A DNA stretch of 64,000 nucleotides, taken from the NCBI GenBank assembly GCA_964466035.1, contig CAYXLR010000007.1, positions 40,054 to 104,053 of the forward strand, read 5' to 3'. The DNA comes from JANQEA01 sp964466035 (GTDB lineage Bacteria > Bipolaricaulota > Bipolaricaulia > UBA7950 > UBA9294). Shown one piece after another: positions 42,146 to 50,455 of this stretch (position 1 is the first letter of the stretch; the number at the start of each line of letters is the position of its first letter). The notes below the pieces were generated by a model. It worked only from the letters and a program-made list of their open reading frames with translations, had not been told where the DNA came from and did no database searches. The position numbers and the translations under genes were made by a program.

Positions 42146-42493
42146 CTACTCAGCCTGTTCATGCAGGACGCTGTGGAGCATGGGCGCGAGAGGAGGAAGG
42201 TCGTGCTGAATCGTCTCCCAGAGGATGTCAGCATCGATACCGAAGTACTCGTGAACGGCAAGATTGCGCAGTCCGCGCATCTTCTCCCAGGCGATCTCCG
42301 GATGCCGCTCTGCGATCTCATCAGGAACGAGGCGAGCTGCTTCACCGATGACGATCAGGTTGCGGACCACCGCGTCGATGGTCTTCTCGTCTTCGTGGAA
42401 CTGGGTGTGCGAGAGTCCCTTCGCGTAGCGCTCGATCTTCGCGATCCCTCCAAGCATGTCCTCAATCCGGATACGCCAGTCCCTAGCGTGCAT
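42146..42493 (-). CDS. HepT-like HEPN toxin (DUF86)
   Basis: A 115-residue helical HEPN protein with the complete RX4HXY motif: Arg76, Asn77, His81, Tyr83 in GLRNLAVHEYFGID. In characterised HepT/MntA pairs the toxin is an RNase inactivated when MntA adds AMP to that tyrosine. It is encoded 3' of the antitoxin with an 11-base overlap. Confidence 0.9.
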   Translation of the reverse strand: MHARDWRIRIEDMLGGIAKIERYAKGLSHTQFHEDEKTIDAVVRNLIVIGEAARLVPDEIAERHPEIAWEKMRGLRNLAVHEYFGIDADILWETIQHDLPPLAPMLHSVLHEQAE

Positions 42494-42773
42494 AGACAGC
42501 CTCGCTGAGAATCTTGTCTCGCAGCCGCGGATGCAGGGCCTTTCGGGTCACCAGGTCGACAGGACAGCCGAGAAGCTTCTCAAGGCGCTCCTTGACTTCG
42601 AGGAATGCGAAGAAACCCACTGGCTTTGCGAACTCTACGAGGATGTCTACGTCGCTGTCCGGCCCAGCTTCCTCGTGGACTACCGATCCGAACACGGCAA
42701 GAGACTGGACTCCAAGAGCTTGCAGCTCCTTCGTTTGTGTAGCTAGCAGCTTCAGCACTCCGTCCTGCTTCAT
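42483..42773 (-). CDS. MntA-like minimal nucleotidyltransferase antitoxin
   Basis: A 96-residue protein with the GSX10DXD motif: Gly29-Ser30, ten residues, Asp41-Val-Asp43 in SDVDILVEFAKPVGFFAFL. It is the partner of the HEPN toxin gene it overlaps. The pair lies between dppB-end copies B and C. Confidence 0.92.
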   Translation of the reverse strand: MKQDGVLKLLATQTKELQALGVQSLAVFGSVVHEEAGPDSDVDILVEFAKPVGFFAFLEVKERLEKLLGCPVDLVTRKALHPRLRDKILSEAVYAR

Positions 42774-42940
42774 TCAGCTCACCCTTCACCATTCTACCGG
42801 GATGTCGAGCTTCCACATAGGTTGGCAAGGCGCCTGGGCCTGGGTCCAGCATTGACCGCTTTCTGCGGCTGCGGCAGGGGCAAGTCCCGGAATCTCGGAG
42901 GCACCGGCTTCTCGAAAGCGTGGCAAGACTCCTGTCGGAT

Positions 42941-43041
42941 GATCGCCATCGGCGTGGTCGTCGGCGTCGTCTTCGCCAACCTGATCGCCGATCTACCGTA
43001 CGCTGCCGTCAACCCGCGGATCCGGTACAGGTAAGGGAGGA
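42941..43041 (+). repeat. dppB 3'-end repeat, copy C
   Basis: It encodes MIAIGVVVGVVFANLIADL, then PYAAVNPRIRYR and a TAA stop at 43032-43034, followed by GGGAGGAG as after copy A. It is about 90% identical to copy A over the last ~70 bases. It may be the original gene end displaced by insertion. A coding start upstream is not evident. Confidence 0.85.
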
Positions 43042-43220
43042 GCCGATCGGTTGCTCGTCGTGCGGCCGTTCGAGCACCGATCCTGTGATCCGGTTGCTTA
43101 CTGGGAGCGAAGCGTTTGAAGAAAAATACCTCGACGGCGTGAGACGGAATCGAGACGTGGGTGGGCAGCCTCTGGTCGAGTATCTGGAGCTTCAGGGCTG
43201 CTCCAATGCTAAGGAGGAAC

Positions 43221-43307
43221 ATGAACATCGTCTTGCGGATCACGATAGGACCGACGGGCTGGAGCGTACGGGTCGACCTCGGGCCGGTGAAGCTCTCCTT
43301 CCGATAG
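43221..43307 (+). CDS. Possible 28-residue peptide
   Basis: ATG 43221 follows a strong AAGGAGGAAC site and encodes a short beta-like sequence (IVLRITIGPTGWSVRVDLG) before TAG 43305. It may be a relic of a larger gene. The rest of 43042-43436 has no convincing gene. Confidence 0.3.
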   Translation: MNIVLRITIGPTGWSVRVDLGPVKLSFR

Positions 43308-43436
43308 ATCCCGTCGGGCGGTCGATCCCATCTGGCGGCCTGGAACCGGGTCGACGCACCGGGAACGCCGAATCGCGTCGCCTTGTCTCGATGGAATCGG
43401 ATCGCTACGCTCCCGGCGGACACGGAGGTGGTTCCG

Positions 43437-44147
43437 ATGCGAGCTTCTGTCTTGATTCTTGCGATAGCGATGCTGTGGGCGGTTTCGTGCGCGGTCGGGG
43501 CGAACGGCCCGGAAGACGGAGTTTGGGGTGGCGGTCCGATGCCGTCGGTCCTGTTCCTGGACCTCGGCGGGCTGAACGCCGCGGTGACGGCCGCCGGCTA
43601 CCCCCGCATCAGCGAAGTGCTGTTCACGATGGGGGGAGCCAGCTACGGCGGGCGGTTGTCCGACGGCGTTCGATTCGGAGGGACGGGCAGCAGCGGCGCG
43701 ACGATCTCGAGGGACGGCGAGCGGAGCGCTCGCTTCGGTCTCGAAACCTACGGTCTCATGGTCGAGAAGATCGCCGCGAGCGACGCCGGATTGACGATCG
43801 CCCTCGGCACCGTACTGGGAGGAGGGTCCCTCGATTTGCGGCTGATCGATCGGTTTCCGGACTCGTTCGAAGACGCCGTCGGCGCGCCGTACGTCGCGTC
43901 GATGACCAAGTGTTTCTACGCGCTGCAGCCGTACGTCGCGTTCGAGGCGAGGCCGTTCCGCTGGATGACCGCTCGATTCCAGCTGGGATTCCTGTGGGCG
44001 CTGACCGACCGGTGGGCGTTCGAAGAGGTCGAGTTCTCCGGACCTCCTCGGACGCTGACCGGGCTGGTGGCCTCGTTGACGATGCGGTTCGGTTGGCATG
44101 AGGGGGACGACGAAGACACCCCCGCCGAAGAGGACGTCGAGGAGTAG
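43437..44147 (+). CDS. Secreted hypothetical protein, possible outer-membrane or surface protein
   Basis: A 236-residue protein with a signal peptide whose cysteine context (LWAVSCAVGAN) could be a lipobox, followed by Gly-rich alternating beta-type sequence and a strongly acidic C-terminus (GDDEDTPAEEDVEE). GLETYGLMVEKIAASDAGLTIALGTVLGGGSL resembles a conserved block in uncharacterised bacterial surface proteins. GGAGGTGG precedes ATG 43437. Function is unknown. Confidence 0.65.
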   Translation: MRASVLILAIAMLWAVSCAVGANGPEDGVWGGGPMPSVLFLDLGGLNAAVTAAGYPRISEVLFTMGGASYGGRLSDGVRFGGTGSSGATISRDGERSARFGLETYGLMVEKIAASDAGLTIALGTVLGGGSLDLRLIDRFPDSFEDAVGAPYVASMTKCFYALQPYVAFEARPFRWMTARFQLGFLWALTDRWAFEEVEFSGPPRTLTGLVASLTMRFGWHEGDDEDTPAEEDVEE

Positions 44148-44196
44148 CTTCTTCCTGTCACGGCTCCGTGGCCCGAGGAGCTGCCGAAGCCGACGT

Positions 44197-45945
44197 TCAG
44201 TCGCGCGGTCCCGAACGGCTCGTGAGCTGCCGCGCCGGTGTCGTCTCCTCCACGAAGATGAGGAGGTCGTAGTTCGACCGAAGCGGCGTCGGATAGAACT
44301 GCCGGTCCATGGCCCTGGCGCCGATCGACCGGAACAAGCGGGTTTCGCAGAGCCAGCCCGATTCCTCGTTTCCCGGCTCGCCCGAACGCAGATCGAGGGC
44401 GAACAACGGGACCTCACCGGTCGCGAAGATCGCCTCGAAGCTGCTCTCCGGCGGCGCCTGGAGATCGTGCGATCCCAAGCCGCCGTCGCCCACGGCGGAG
44501 TACCGACCCCGGGCGGTCGCGAAGGCCACCGGGACGTAGTCCTCCCCGAAGCGATCGGCCAAGTGTTGGCCCATCGCGCCGGTCGCCCGGCTGACGTGGC
44601 CGTTGTGGGCCCACAGCACGAGGCGAGCGTCGGGATACTGCTCGGCGAGCCAGATCACGTTCTCGGCCATCGACGCGTCGCGGACGATCCCCCCCTGAGG
44701 GCTGGCGTGCATCTGCATGCACTGGACCACGATCCGGGCGTTCAGAAGCGCCCGCTCGACCTCCTCGGCGGGGAGGAGTCCGAGCCACTCATCCCGCGCG
44801 GCCTGCATCTCGGTCAGGATCGCCTTGGCCAGGATCGCCGCCTCCGCAGCAGCAGGCGCGTCGGGTTGGCCCGGAACGCTCGCCATCCGCAGGCTCTGCC
44901 GGCCCGCATACGCGACGGTCCCGTCGAGCCGGCTGGTATACGCGTCGTCGGTGTGATAGTACCCAGCGATCCCGGTGCCCTCGAAGCCGAGGTCGAACGA
45001 CGTCGCGTCGTAGGCAACGCCGTCCAGCTCGATGTTTGCCGCGTCGATCCACGCCGTGCCCTGGCCGGTCATGAGAAACCCGAAGTTGATGTTGGTCGCC
45101 TCCGTAGCCACCGGCAGCTCGATGGCGTACTCGGTCCAGTCGGTGGTTCCGCTCGGGCCGCGGTACGCCATGTTGTCGAACGCGAGGACTTCTCCGTCCG
45201 GCCCGTCGACCCGCCACCAGAGACCCGCGTACCCGTCTTGTAGATCGTCGGTCTTGATCCAGCCGCTGAACCGGACCGTCTTGCCGCGGGCCTCTGCGAC
45301 CGGGAATGCATAGGTCGCGGTCGCGAACGATGGGCCGCCGATGGCCTTCACAATCACTGGATATCGGGCGCCCGCAGTTTCGGCCAGCGGGGACGAGACG
45401 GCTTCGAGGAACTCCACCACCTCCTCGGCAGCGACGTCCGGCGTCTGCATGTCGAAGCCGGTGAAGTGGACCTTCCGGTCGCTGCGCGCGTTGTGGGCGC
45501 GCATCCATTCCACCATGGCGAGCACTTCCTCGGTGTTCCACGTCCAGAAGTACATGCCGCCGATCAGCGCGGCCGGGTCGTCCTCGCCGCCGAGCACGTA
45601 GGCGTCGAGCCGGTGGGCCTCCGGCGTGCTCGCCTCGATGGCGAACCAGGTGAATCCCAGCTCCTCGACCAAGTACTCCACCAGACGGTGCTTCATCTGG
45701 AAGTGCTCGCGCGTGCCGTGCGTCGACTCGCCGAGACCGACGATGCGGGCATCGCCGATCATCGCCCCGACCGGCGCGAGGTCCGCGAAGCCGTGCCCGG
45801 CTTCGCAGGTCGCGAGCGGCGCGGCCTGCTCATCGAGCCAAGCGATCCGGGCGTCGAGGTCTCCGCTCGCGATCTCGACGCCGAGCGAAGCAACGAGGAC
45901 GACGCCGACGATCGGCAGGACGACGATCCGCAGGATCCGGTTCAT
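44197..45945 (-). CDS. Erythromycin esterase-family protein with inserted domain
   Basis: A 582-residue protein with a signal anchor (ILRIVVLPIVGVVLVASLGVEI). The Ere fold starts with IVGLGESTHGTREHFQMKHRLVEYLVEELGF (active-site His region) and FAIEAS. It resumes with LVLWAHNGHVSRATGAMGQHLADRFGEDYVPVAFATARG. Between them, residues ~185-345 read as a beta-sandwich (SGWIKTDDLQDGYAGLWWRVDG, TDWTEYAIELPV), like a carbohydrate-binding or sortilin-type jelly roll. Family members hydrolyse macrolide lactones or act as succinoglycan-biosynthesis-type hydrolases. The export signal and insert make resistance uncertain. Confidence 0.85.
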   Translation of the reverse strand: MNRILRIVVLPIVGVVLVASLGVEIASGDLDARIAWLDEQAAPLATCEAGHGFADLAPVGAMIGDARIVGLGESTHGTREHFQMKHRLVEYLVEELGFTWFAIEASTPEAHRLDAYVLGGEDDPAALIGGMYFWTWNTEEVLAMVEWMRAHNARSDRKVHFTGFDMQTPDVAAEEVVEFLEAVSSPLAETAGARYPVIVKAIGGPSFATATYAFPVAEARGKTVRFSGWIKTDDLQDGYAGLWWRVDGPDGEVLAFDNMAYRGPSGTTDWTEYAIELPVATEATNINFGFLMTGQGTAWIDAANIELDGVAYDATSFDLGFEGTGIAGYYHTDDAYTSRLDGTVAYAGRQSLRMASVPGQPDAPAAAEAAILAKAILTEMQAARDEWLGLLPAEEVERALLNARIVVQCMQMHASPQGGIVRDASMAENVIWLAEQYPDARLVLWAHNGHVSRATGAMGQHLADRFGEDYVPVAFATARGRYSAVGDGGLGSHDLQAPPESSFEAIFATGEVPLFALDLRSGEPGNEESGWLCETRLFRSIGARAMDRQFYPTPLRSNYDLLIFVEETTPARQLTSRSGPRD

Positions 45946-46146
45946 GGCTCTCCTTTGTGGCACCGTCTCGGAGAATCCCTCTGAACTACCGACCACATGA
46001 TATCGCGCAGGCGCAGTGTACGGCGTGCTCTCCGTCCGGGTCAACCTCGCGTGGGTCCGTCCACTGCGAGTGTCTGTGCCGCATCCCCGCTGCTCGGGAT
46101 CGCGCGCGGCGGCGATGAGTCGAAGAGACTCCTTCAGGGATCCCCC

Positions 46147-46177
46147 TTGACCTAGAGCGCGCTCGAACTTGTATAGT
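46147..46177 (+). promoter_or_regulatory. MerR-type promoter with 19-bp spacer
   Basis: TTGACC (46147-46152), exactly 19 bases, then TATAGT (46172-46177). The spacer contains the palindrome GAGCGCGCTC. Over-long 19-20 bp spacers with a central dyad are characteristic of MerR-activated promoters. The MerR-family ATG lies eight bases after the -10, so the transcript is almost leaderless. Confidence 0.85.
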
Positions 46178-46185
46178 GCGTCGGA

Positions 46186-46593
46186 ATGCCTTCGGAACTG
46201 ACCATCCGCCAGGTTGCCGCGAGGACCGGGCTCACCGTCCACACCTTGCGCTACTACGAACGCGCCGGCCTGATCCCCGCGGTCGAGCGCGCGGGGAACG
46301 GGCACCGGCGCTACTCCGAGGAGGACCTCGCCTGGATCGAGTTCGTGAAGTGCCTCCGATCGACGGGGATGCCGATCTCCGACGTCCAGCGGTACGTCGA
46401 ACTGCAGCAGCGGGGAGACGCGACGTTCGCCGAGCGGCTGGAGATCATGGAGTCGCACCGGCGGGCACTGAAGGCCAAGATCGAGGAGCTGAGCGGCTTC
46501 CTGAACCGGATCGAGGGGAAGGTCGAGCGGTACCGGGAGCGCGTCGCGCGGGAGAGGAGCGCATCGCGGGGGCAGCCGGTGCGGCCCGGATAG
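46186..46593 (+). CDS. MerR family transcriptional regulator
   Basis: A 135-residue protein: N-terminal winged helix (TIRQVAARTGLTVHTLRYYERAGLIPAVERAGNGHRRYSEEDLAWIEFVKCLRSTGMPI) and a C-terminal dimer coiled coil (RLEIMESHRRALKAKIEELSGFLNRIEGKVERY). There is no metal-binding Cys set, so an oxidant, aldehyde or small-molecule signal is more likely than a metal. It is probably autoregulated through the 19-bp-spacer promoter and controls the redox genes downstream. Confidence 0.92.
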   Translation: MPSELTIRQVAARTGLTVHTLRYYERAGLIPAVERAGNGHRRYSEEDLAWIEFVKCLRSTGMPISDVQRYVELQQRGDATFAERLEIMESHRRALKAKIEELSGFLNRIEGKVERYRERVARERSASRGQPVRPG

Positions 46594-46738
46594 CGGTCCC
46601 TCGGGTGGACGGTGAGTCGGTGCTCGATCCGTTCGATCCCTGCCGGACGTTCGCATGCACTTGTATCGATCCGCTCGTCGCATCGCACGCGATGCGTCGG
46701 GCCGAGCGGCACGTACGGTGTACGCCAAGGAGCAACGC

Positions 46739-47791
46739 ATGAACACGGTGAGACTGGGAAAGTCGGAGCTGATGGTTTCCCGAGTGGGGATGGGCGGCAT
46801 TCCGATCCAGCGTCCGCCTTTCGATGAGGCCGTCCGCGTGATCCGCCGCGCGCTCGACCTGGGCGTGAGCCTGATCGACACTTCCCGCGGCTACGGCGAC
46901 AGCGAAGAGCGGATCGGGGTGGCGATCGCCGGTCGCCGAAACGACGTGGTCATCGCCACGAAGGGGGGATGGGGAGACAAGGCGATCGCGGCGGAGCACA
47001 TCGACCAGAGCCTCGAGCGGCTGCGGACGGACTTTATCGATCTCTGGCAGTTCCACGGCGTGAACACGCTGGAGGGGTACGAGGGGTTGTTCGGCCCCGA
47101 CGGCGCGATGGAGGCGGCGCAGGCGGCCCTTCAGGCCGGCAAGATCCAACACGTCGGCCTGTCGAGCCACTCGCCGGACGTCGTCAGGAAGGCGATCGAA
47201 GACGGCCACGTCGAGACGATCCAGTTCCCGTTCAACTTCGTCGCCCGGGAGTTCGCCGAGGAGCTGGCTCCCCTGGCGCGCGAGCACGACGTCGGATTCA
47301 TCGCGATGAAGCCGTTCGCCGGTGGGATGCTTCGGAAGGCCGATCTGACGATCCGCTACCTCCTGCAGTTCGAGAACGTCGTGCCGATCCCGGGCATCGA
47401 ACGGACGACCGAGATCGAGGAGATCGCGGCGATCGTCGAAGGCGGACCTCGGCCGCTGACGGCCGAGGAGCGGAAGGAGATCGAGGAGATCCGGGAGCGC
47501 GTCGGAACGCGGTTCTGCCGACGGTGTCGGTACTGCATGCCGTGCCCGCAGGGCGTGGAGATCCAGCCGCTGATGACCCTGCCCGTCCTGTGGGAGCTGT
47601 GGCCCCCCGAGGTCACCTTCTCCGAGGAGTCGATCGGCGGCTACGCGAAACGGACCGTGGAGAGCGCCGCGAACTGCATCCAATGCGGCGAGTGCGAGGC
47701 GAAGTGCCCGTACGAGCTTCCGATTCGGGAGATGATCGTCGAGCACGTCGAGCTGTATCGGCGCGAGATCGCGAAGCGCCGCACTGGATAG
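46739..47791 (+). CDS. Aldo/keto reductase with C-terminal ferredoxin-like Fe-S domain
   Basis: The 350-residue protein has an aldo/keto reductase barrel (LIDTSRGYGDSEERIGVAIAG, IATKGG, DLWQFHGVN, IQHVGLSSHS, GFIAMKPFAGGML). A cysteine-rich tail has two clusters: CRRCRYCMPCPQGVEIQ and CIQCGECEAKCPYELPI. These tails hold 4Fe-4S clusters in related proteins. AAGGAG precedes ATG 46739. It lies in a MerR-AKR-flavodoxin-flavoprotein cluster, suggesting flavodoxin/ferredoxin-linked reduction of a carbonyl substrate. Confidence 0.9.
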   Translation: MNTVRLGKSELMVSRVGMGGIPIQRPPFDEAVRVIRRALDLGVSLIDTSRGYGDSEERIGVAIAGRRNDVVIATKGGWGDKAIAAEHIDQSLERLRTDFIDLWQFHGVNTLEGYEGLFGPDGAMEAAQAALQAGKIQHVGLSSHSPDVVRKAIEDGHVETIQFPFNFVAREFAEELAPLAREHDVGFIAMKPFAGGMLRKADLTIRYLLQFENVVPIPGIERTTEIEEIAAIVEGGPRPLTAEERKEIEEIRERVGTRFCRRCRYCMPCPQGVEIQPLMTLPVLWELWPPEVTFSEESIGGYAKRTVESAANCIQCGECEAKCPYELPIREMIVEHVELYRREIAKRRTG

Positions 47792-47874
47792 TGTCGGACG
47801 GCTCGGGACCGCGCCTCCGACCGATCGGATCGTGCGGCCGGGGCCGCGAGAGCGTTGGAGAGGAGGACGTAACC

Positions 47875-48333
47875 ATGGGAACCCTGCTGGTTCTCTACCA
47901 TTCCCAGGAGTACGGAAACACGAGGACGATGGCGGAAGCCATTGAGGAGGGTGCCGAGGCCGCCGGCGCGGAGGTCACCTCGATCAACACGAACGAGCGG
48001 CGACTGGACATCGAGGCGTACCGACGGTTCGATGCGGTCGCCTTCGGCTCGCCCGACTACTTCGGCTACATCGCCGGTGGACTGAAGGTCTTCATGGACG
48101 ACTGGTACATCGCCCGGAAGGCGAACGACGACGGTCTCATGGACAAACCCTACGGGCTTTTCTATTCTCACGGAGGGGGCGGGGCGGTTCGCCGACCGCT
48201 GGAGGAACTGTTCGGCCGGATGGGTACGCAGGTCGGTGAGACGATCGAATCGGTCGGACGACCGAGCGCCTCCGTGCTCGAAGCTTGCCGCGATCTGGGG
48301 CGAGAACTGGCGGCCGCCTCGAAGGGACAGTGA
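47875..48333 (+). CDS. Flavodoxin/NAD(P)H-quinone-reductase-like flavoprotein
   Basis: A 152-residue flavodoxin fold: FMN phosphate loop LYHSQEYGNTRTMAEAIEEGAEAAGAEV, FGSPDYFGYIAGGLKVFMDDW and FYSHGGGGAVRRPLEELFGRMG. It probably carries electrons to or from the neighbouring reductase. AGGAGG precedes ATG 47875. Confidence 0.88.
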   Translation: MGTLLVLYHSQEYGNTRTMAEAIEEGAEAAGAEVTSINTNERRLDIEAYRRFDAVAFGSPDYFGYIAGGLKVFMDDWYIARKANDDGLMDKPYGLFYSHGGGGAVRRPLEELFGRMGTQVGETIESVGRPSASVLEACRDLGRELAAASKGQ

Positions 48334-48379
48334 CCCATCCGGCTGAGGTGGAGGCATCGAAAAGCAGGAGGTACGGGAC

Positions 48380-48874
48380 ATGAACGACGCGGACGTGGAG
48401 AGAAAAGAACTCGACTTCGACGCCAAGAGGCGAGAGATCGTCTCCTTCCTTGCGTCGTCCGACAACGCGATCGTGGCCCTGGCGACGGCCGCCTCCGATC
48501 GCGTGCTCGCACGAATGATCCTCGTCCTCTGCGACGGCCTCGATGTCTACTTCTTCACGTGGGGAGGCTCGCGCAAGTGCGAGCAGATCCGCGCCAATCC
48601 GCGCGTCGCGCTGTGCAAGGACAGGACGCAGATCGAGGGGACGGCCGAGATCCTCGGCGGCCTGTTCGATCCGACCAACGCCGCGATCCTGCAGCTGTTC
48701 GAGGAGCGATTCCCCGAAGCGGTCGACAACTGGCGCGACCGACCCGGAATGGTCCTGGTGAAGATCACACCGACGTCGGTCGTCCTCGCCGGAGCGCCGG
48801 GCGAGGAGCTGCACCTGCAGTTCGTCGATCTGGAGAACGGGATCGCCTACGCCGAACCGTGGGCCGACCGGTGA
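48380..48874 (+). CDS. Pyridoxamine 5'-phosphate oxidase-like flavin-binding protein
   Basis: A 164-residue split-barrel protein (IVSFLASSDNAIVALATAASDRVLARMILVLCDGLDVYFFTWGGSRKCEQIRANPRVALCKDRTQIEGTAEILG), typical of FMN- or F420-binding PNPOx-like enzymes. GGAGG precedes ATG 48380. It ends the MerR-controlled redox cluster. Confidence 0.85.
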   Translation: MNDADVERKELDFDAKRREIVSFLASSDNAIVALATAASDRVLARMILVLCDGLDVYFFTWGGSRKCEQIRANPRVALCKDRTQIEGTAEILGGLFDPTNAAILQLFEERFPEAVDNWRDRPGMVLVKITPTSVVLAGAPGEELHLQFVDLENGIAYAEPWADR

Positions 48875-49026
48875 GATCGGCCGTCGTTCGCTCGGCGTGA
48901 GACGGTCGTGACCAGGTCGCGCCGAGGTCCGAGTTCGAGCTGACCCCGTCGCACAGACGACGAACCGGCTCCACAGAGGCGGCTCAGCCGACCTGAATGA
49001 CTCGAATCGTTGGACGAGTCCTCCAC

Positions 49027-49072
49027 TTGGAAAGCGCTCTTCGCGAGGATACCATAGATACCAAATCGGTAT
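49027..49072 (+). promoter_or_regulatory. Promoter and palindromic operator of the TetR operon
   Basis: TTGGAA (49027-49032), 17 bases, TACCAT (49050-49055). ATACC-AAATC-GGTAT (49058-49072) covers the expected start and is a good candidate TetR binding site. Confidence 0.55.
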
Positions 49073-49097
49073 TCATGAGTTCCGAAGGGGTAACGCC

Positions 49098-49700
49098 GTG
49101 CCTTCACAAGATCGTATCCTGGACGCCGGACGGGAGATCCTGCTCTCCGAGGGGCTGCGCGCGATCACGACGAACGAGATCGCGCGGCGCGCCCGCGTCA
49201 GCAAGAAAACGCTCTACAACCTGTTTCCCGACAAGGACGCGCTGGTGGAGGCGGTCGTGATCTCGTTCCTGGAGGAGAACCTCGCGCGGTGGGACGCGAT
49301 CCTCGAACGCGACGAATCCGCCATCGATCGGATCCTCGCCTCCCTCGAGTTCGTCGGCCAGTTCATGCCGCAGATCCAGAGCCAGCTGGTCAACCAGGTG
49401 GAGACGGTCGCGCCGCAGCTGTGGGTGAAGATCGACGCGATCCGGATGCAGCGGCTTCAGAAACTCAAGCGGCTGTTGGAGGAGGCGCAGCGGGAGGGCC
49501 ACCTCCGCGCCGACGTCGATCCGGATCATTGGATTCTCCTTCTGACCGGCACGATTCGCTCCGTCCTGACCCCCAAGGTCCTTTTGCAGTCCGGAATTCC
49601 TCTGTTCGATCTCGTCCGGTCCATCAAGTCGATCTACTACGACGGGCTGCTGACGGAGAAAGGGCGGGCGTACGTCGCGGCCGAGGAGGCTTCTTCATGA
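49098..49700 (+). CDS. TetR family transcriptional regulator
   Basis: A 200-residue regulator with an N-terminal helix-turn-helix (RILDAGREILLSEGLRAITTNEIARRARVSKKTLYNLFPDKDALVEAVV) and a helical ligand domain. The start is GTG 49098. It is translationally coupled (ATGA) to the LolA-like gene and heads an exporter operon, so it likely represses it until an effector binds. Confidence 0.92.
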   Translation: MPSQDRILDAGREILLSEGLRAITTNEIARRARVSKKTLYNLFPDKDALVEAVVISFLEENLARWDAILERDESAIDRILASLEFVGQFMPQIQSQLVNQVETVAPQLWVKIDAIRMQRLQKLKRLLEEAQREGHLRADVDPDHWILLLTGTIRSVLTPKVLLQSGIPLFDLVRSIKSIYYDGLLTEKGRAYVAAEEASS

Positions 49701-50455
49701 CGGGGCGCACAAAACGAGCGCACTGGATCCTACTGATCCTCCTCGCGGCCGGGCTGACGACGGCGGCGCAGTCGATCGAGACCGGCGAAGGCGTGATCGC
49801 CGGGCTCCGCGCGAACGCGAGAGCGATCGAGGATCTAGACGCCGTCATCGTCGTCGAGACCTACGAGGAAGGCGAGGTCGGTCTGACCCAGCGCCTGCGC
49901 CTCTCCGTGCTTCAGCCGGACCGGATGCGGCAGGAGTACCTGGCCCCGGACTACCTCGCCGGGAACCTGACGCTGATCGTCGGGAACGACATGTGGATCT
50001 ACATCGCCGCCGCCGACACGTGGTACGAGAAGGACCTCTCCGAGCTGTCGGCAGCCGAGCAGCCGTGGCTCGTCTTCCGCCAGTTCCTTCGCGGCGTCGA
50101 GGACGAGTTCGCCGACTACACCTTCGTCCTTCAGGGAGTCGACGGAGAAGGCTTCCACATCGTCGGCGCCCCGACGACGGACGACGCGGCGTACGGACGG
50201 ATCGAGCTGTGGGTCGACCCACGGACGTTCGTTCCGTCCCGGAGGCTCCTCTTCGACGCCGATGGCAACCTCCTCGTCGACCTGCACATCCTCGAGGTCG
50301 AGGAGGTCGCGGACGGGACGTACCTCGCGCGGGCGATGGAGACCTACGACGAGGAAGGCGAGCTTCGCAGCGTCATCCGGTACGAGAAGCTCGCCGTCAA
50401 CGGCGGGCTCGATCCGGCGCTGTTCGATCGCCCCGAGGAGCCGAGCGATGGCTGA
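49697..50455 (+). CDS. Outer-membrane lipoprotein-sorting (LolA-like) protein
   Basis: A 252-residue secreted protein with a signal peptide (HWILLILLAAGLTTAAQS) and the half-barrel pattern of LolA/LppX-type proteins: RLRLSVLQPDRMRQEYLAPDYLAGNLTLIVGNDMWIYIAAADTWYEKDL and YGRIELWVDPRTFVPSRRLLFDADGNLL. Such proteins frequently accompany ABC exporters and may shuttle a lipid-like cargo. Overlaps with both neighbours point to one operon. Confidence 0.85.
   Translation: MTGRTKRAHWILLILLAAGLTTAAQSIETGEGVIAGLRANARAIEDLDAVIVVETYEEGEVGLTQRLRLSVLQPDRMRQEYLAPDYLAGNLTLIVGNDMWIYIAAADTWYEKDLSELSAAEQPWLVFRQFLRGVEDEFADYTFVLQGVDGEGFHIVGAPTTDDAAYGRIELWVDPRTFVPSRRLLFDADGNLLVDLHILEVEEVADGTYLARAMETYDEEGELRSVIRYEKLAVNGGLDPALFDRPEEPSDG

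Noticed and set aside
43209..44417. 402-codon minus-strand frame opposite the secreted protein at 43.4 kb
   Set aside because: Composition is typical of an antisense shadow. The plus-strand gene has a signal peptide and ribosome-binding site.
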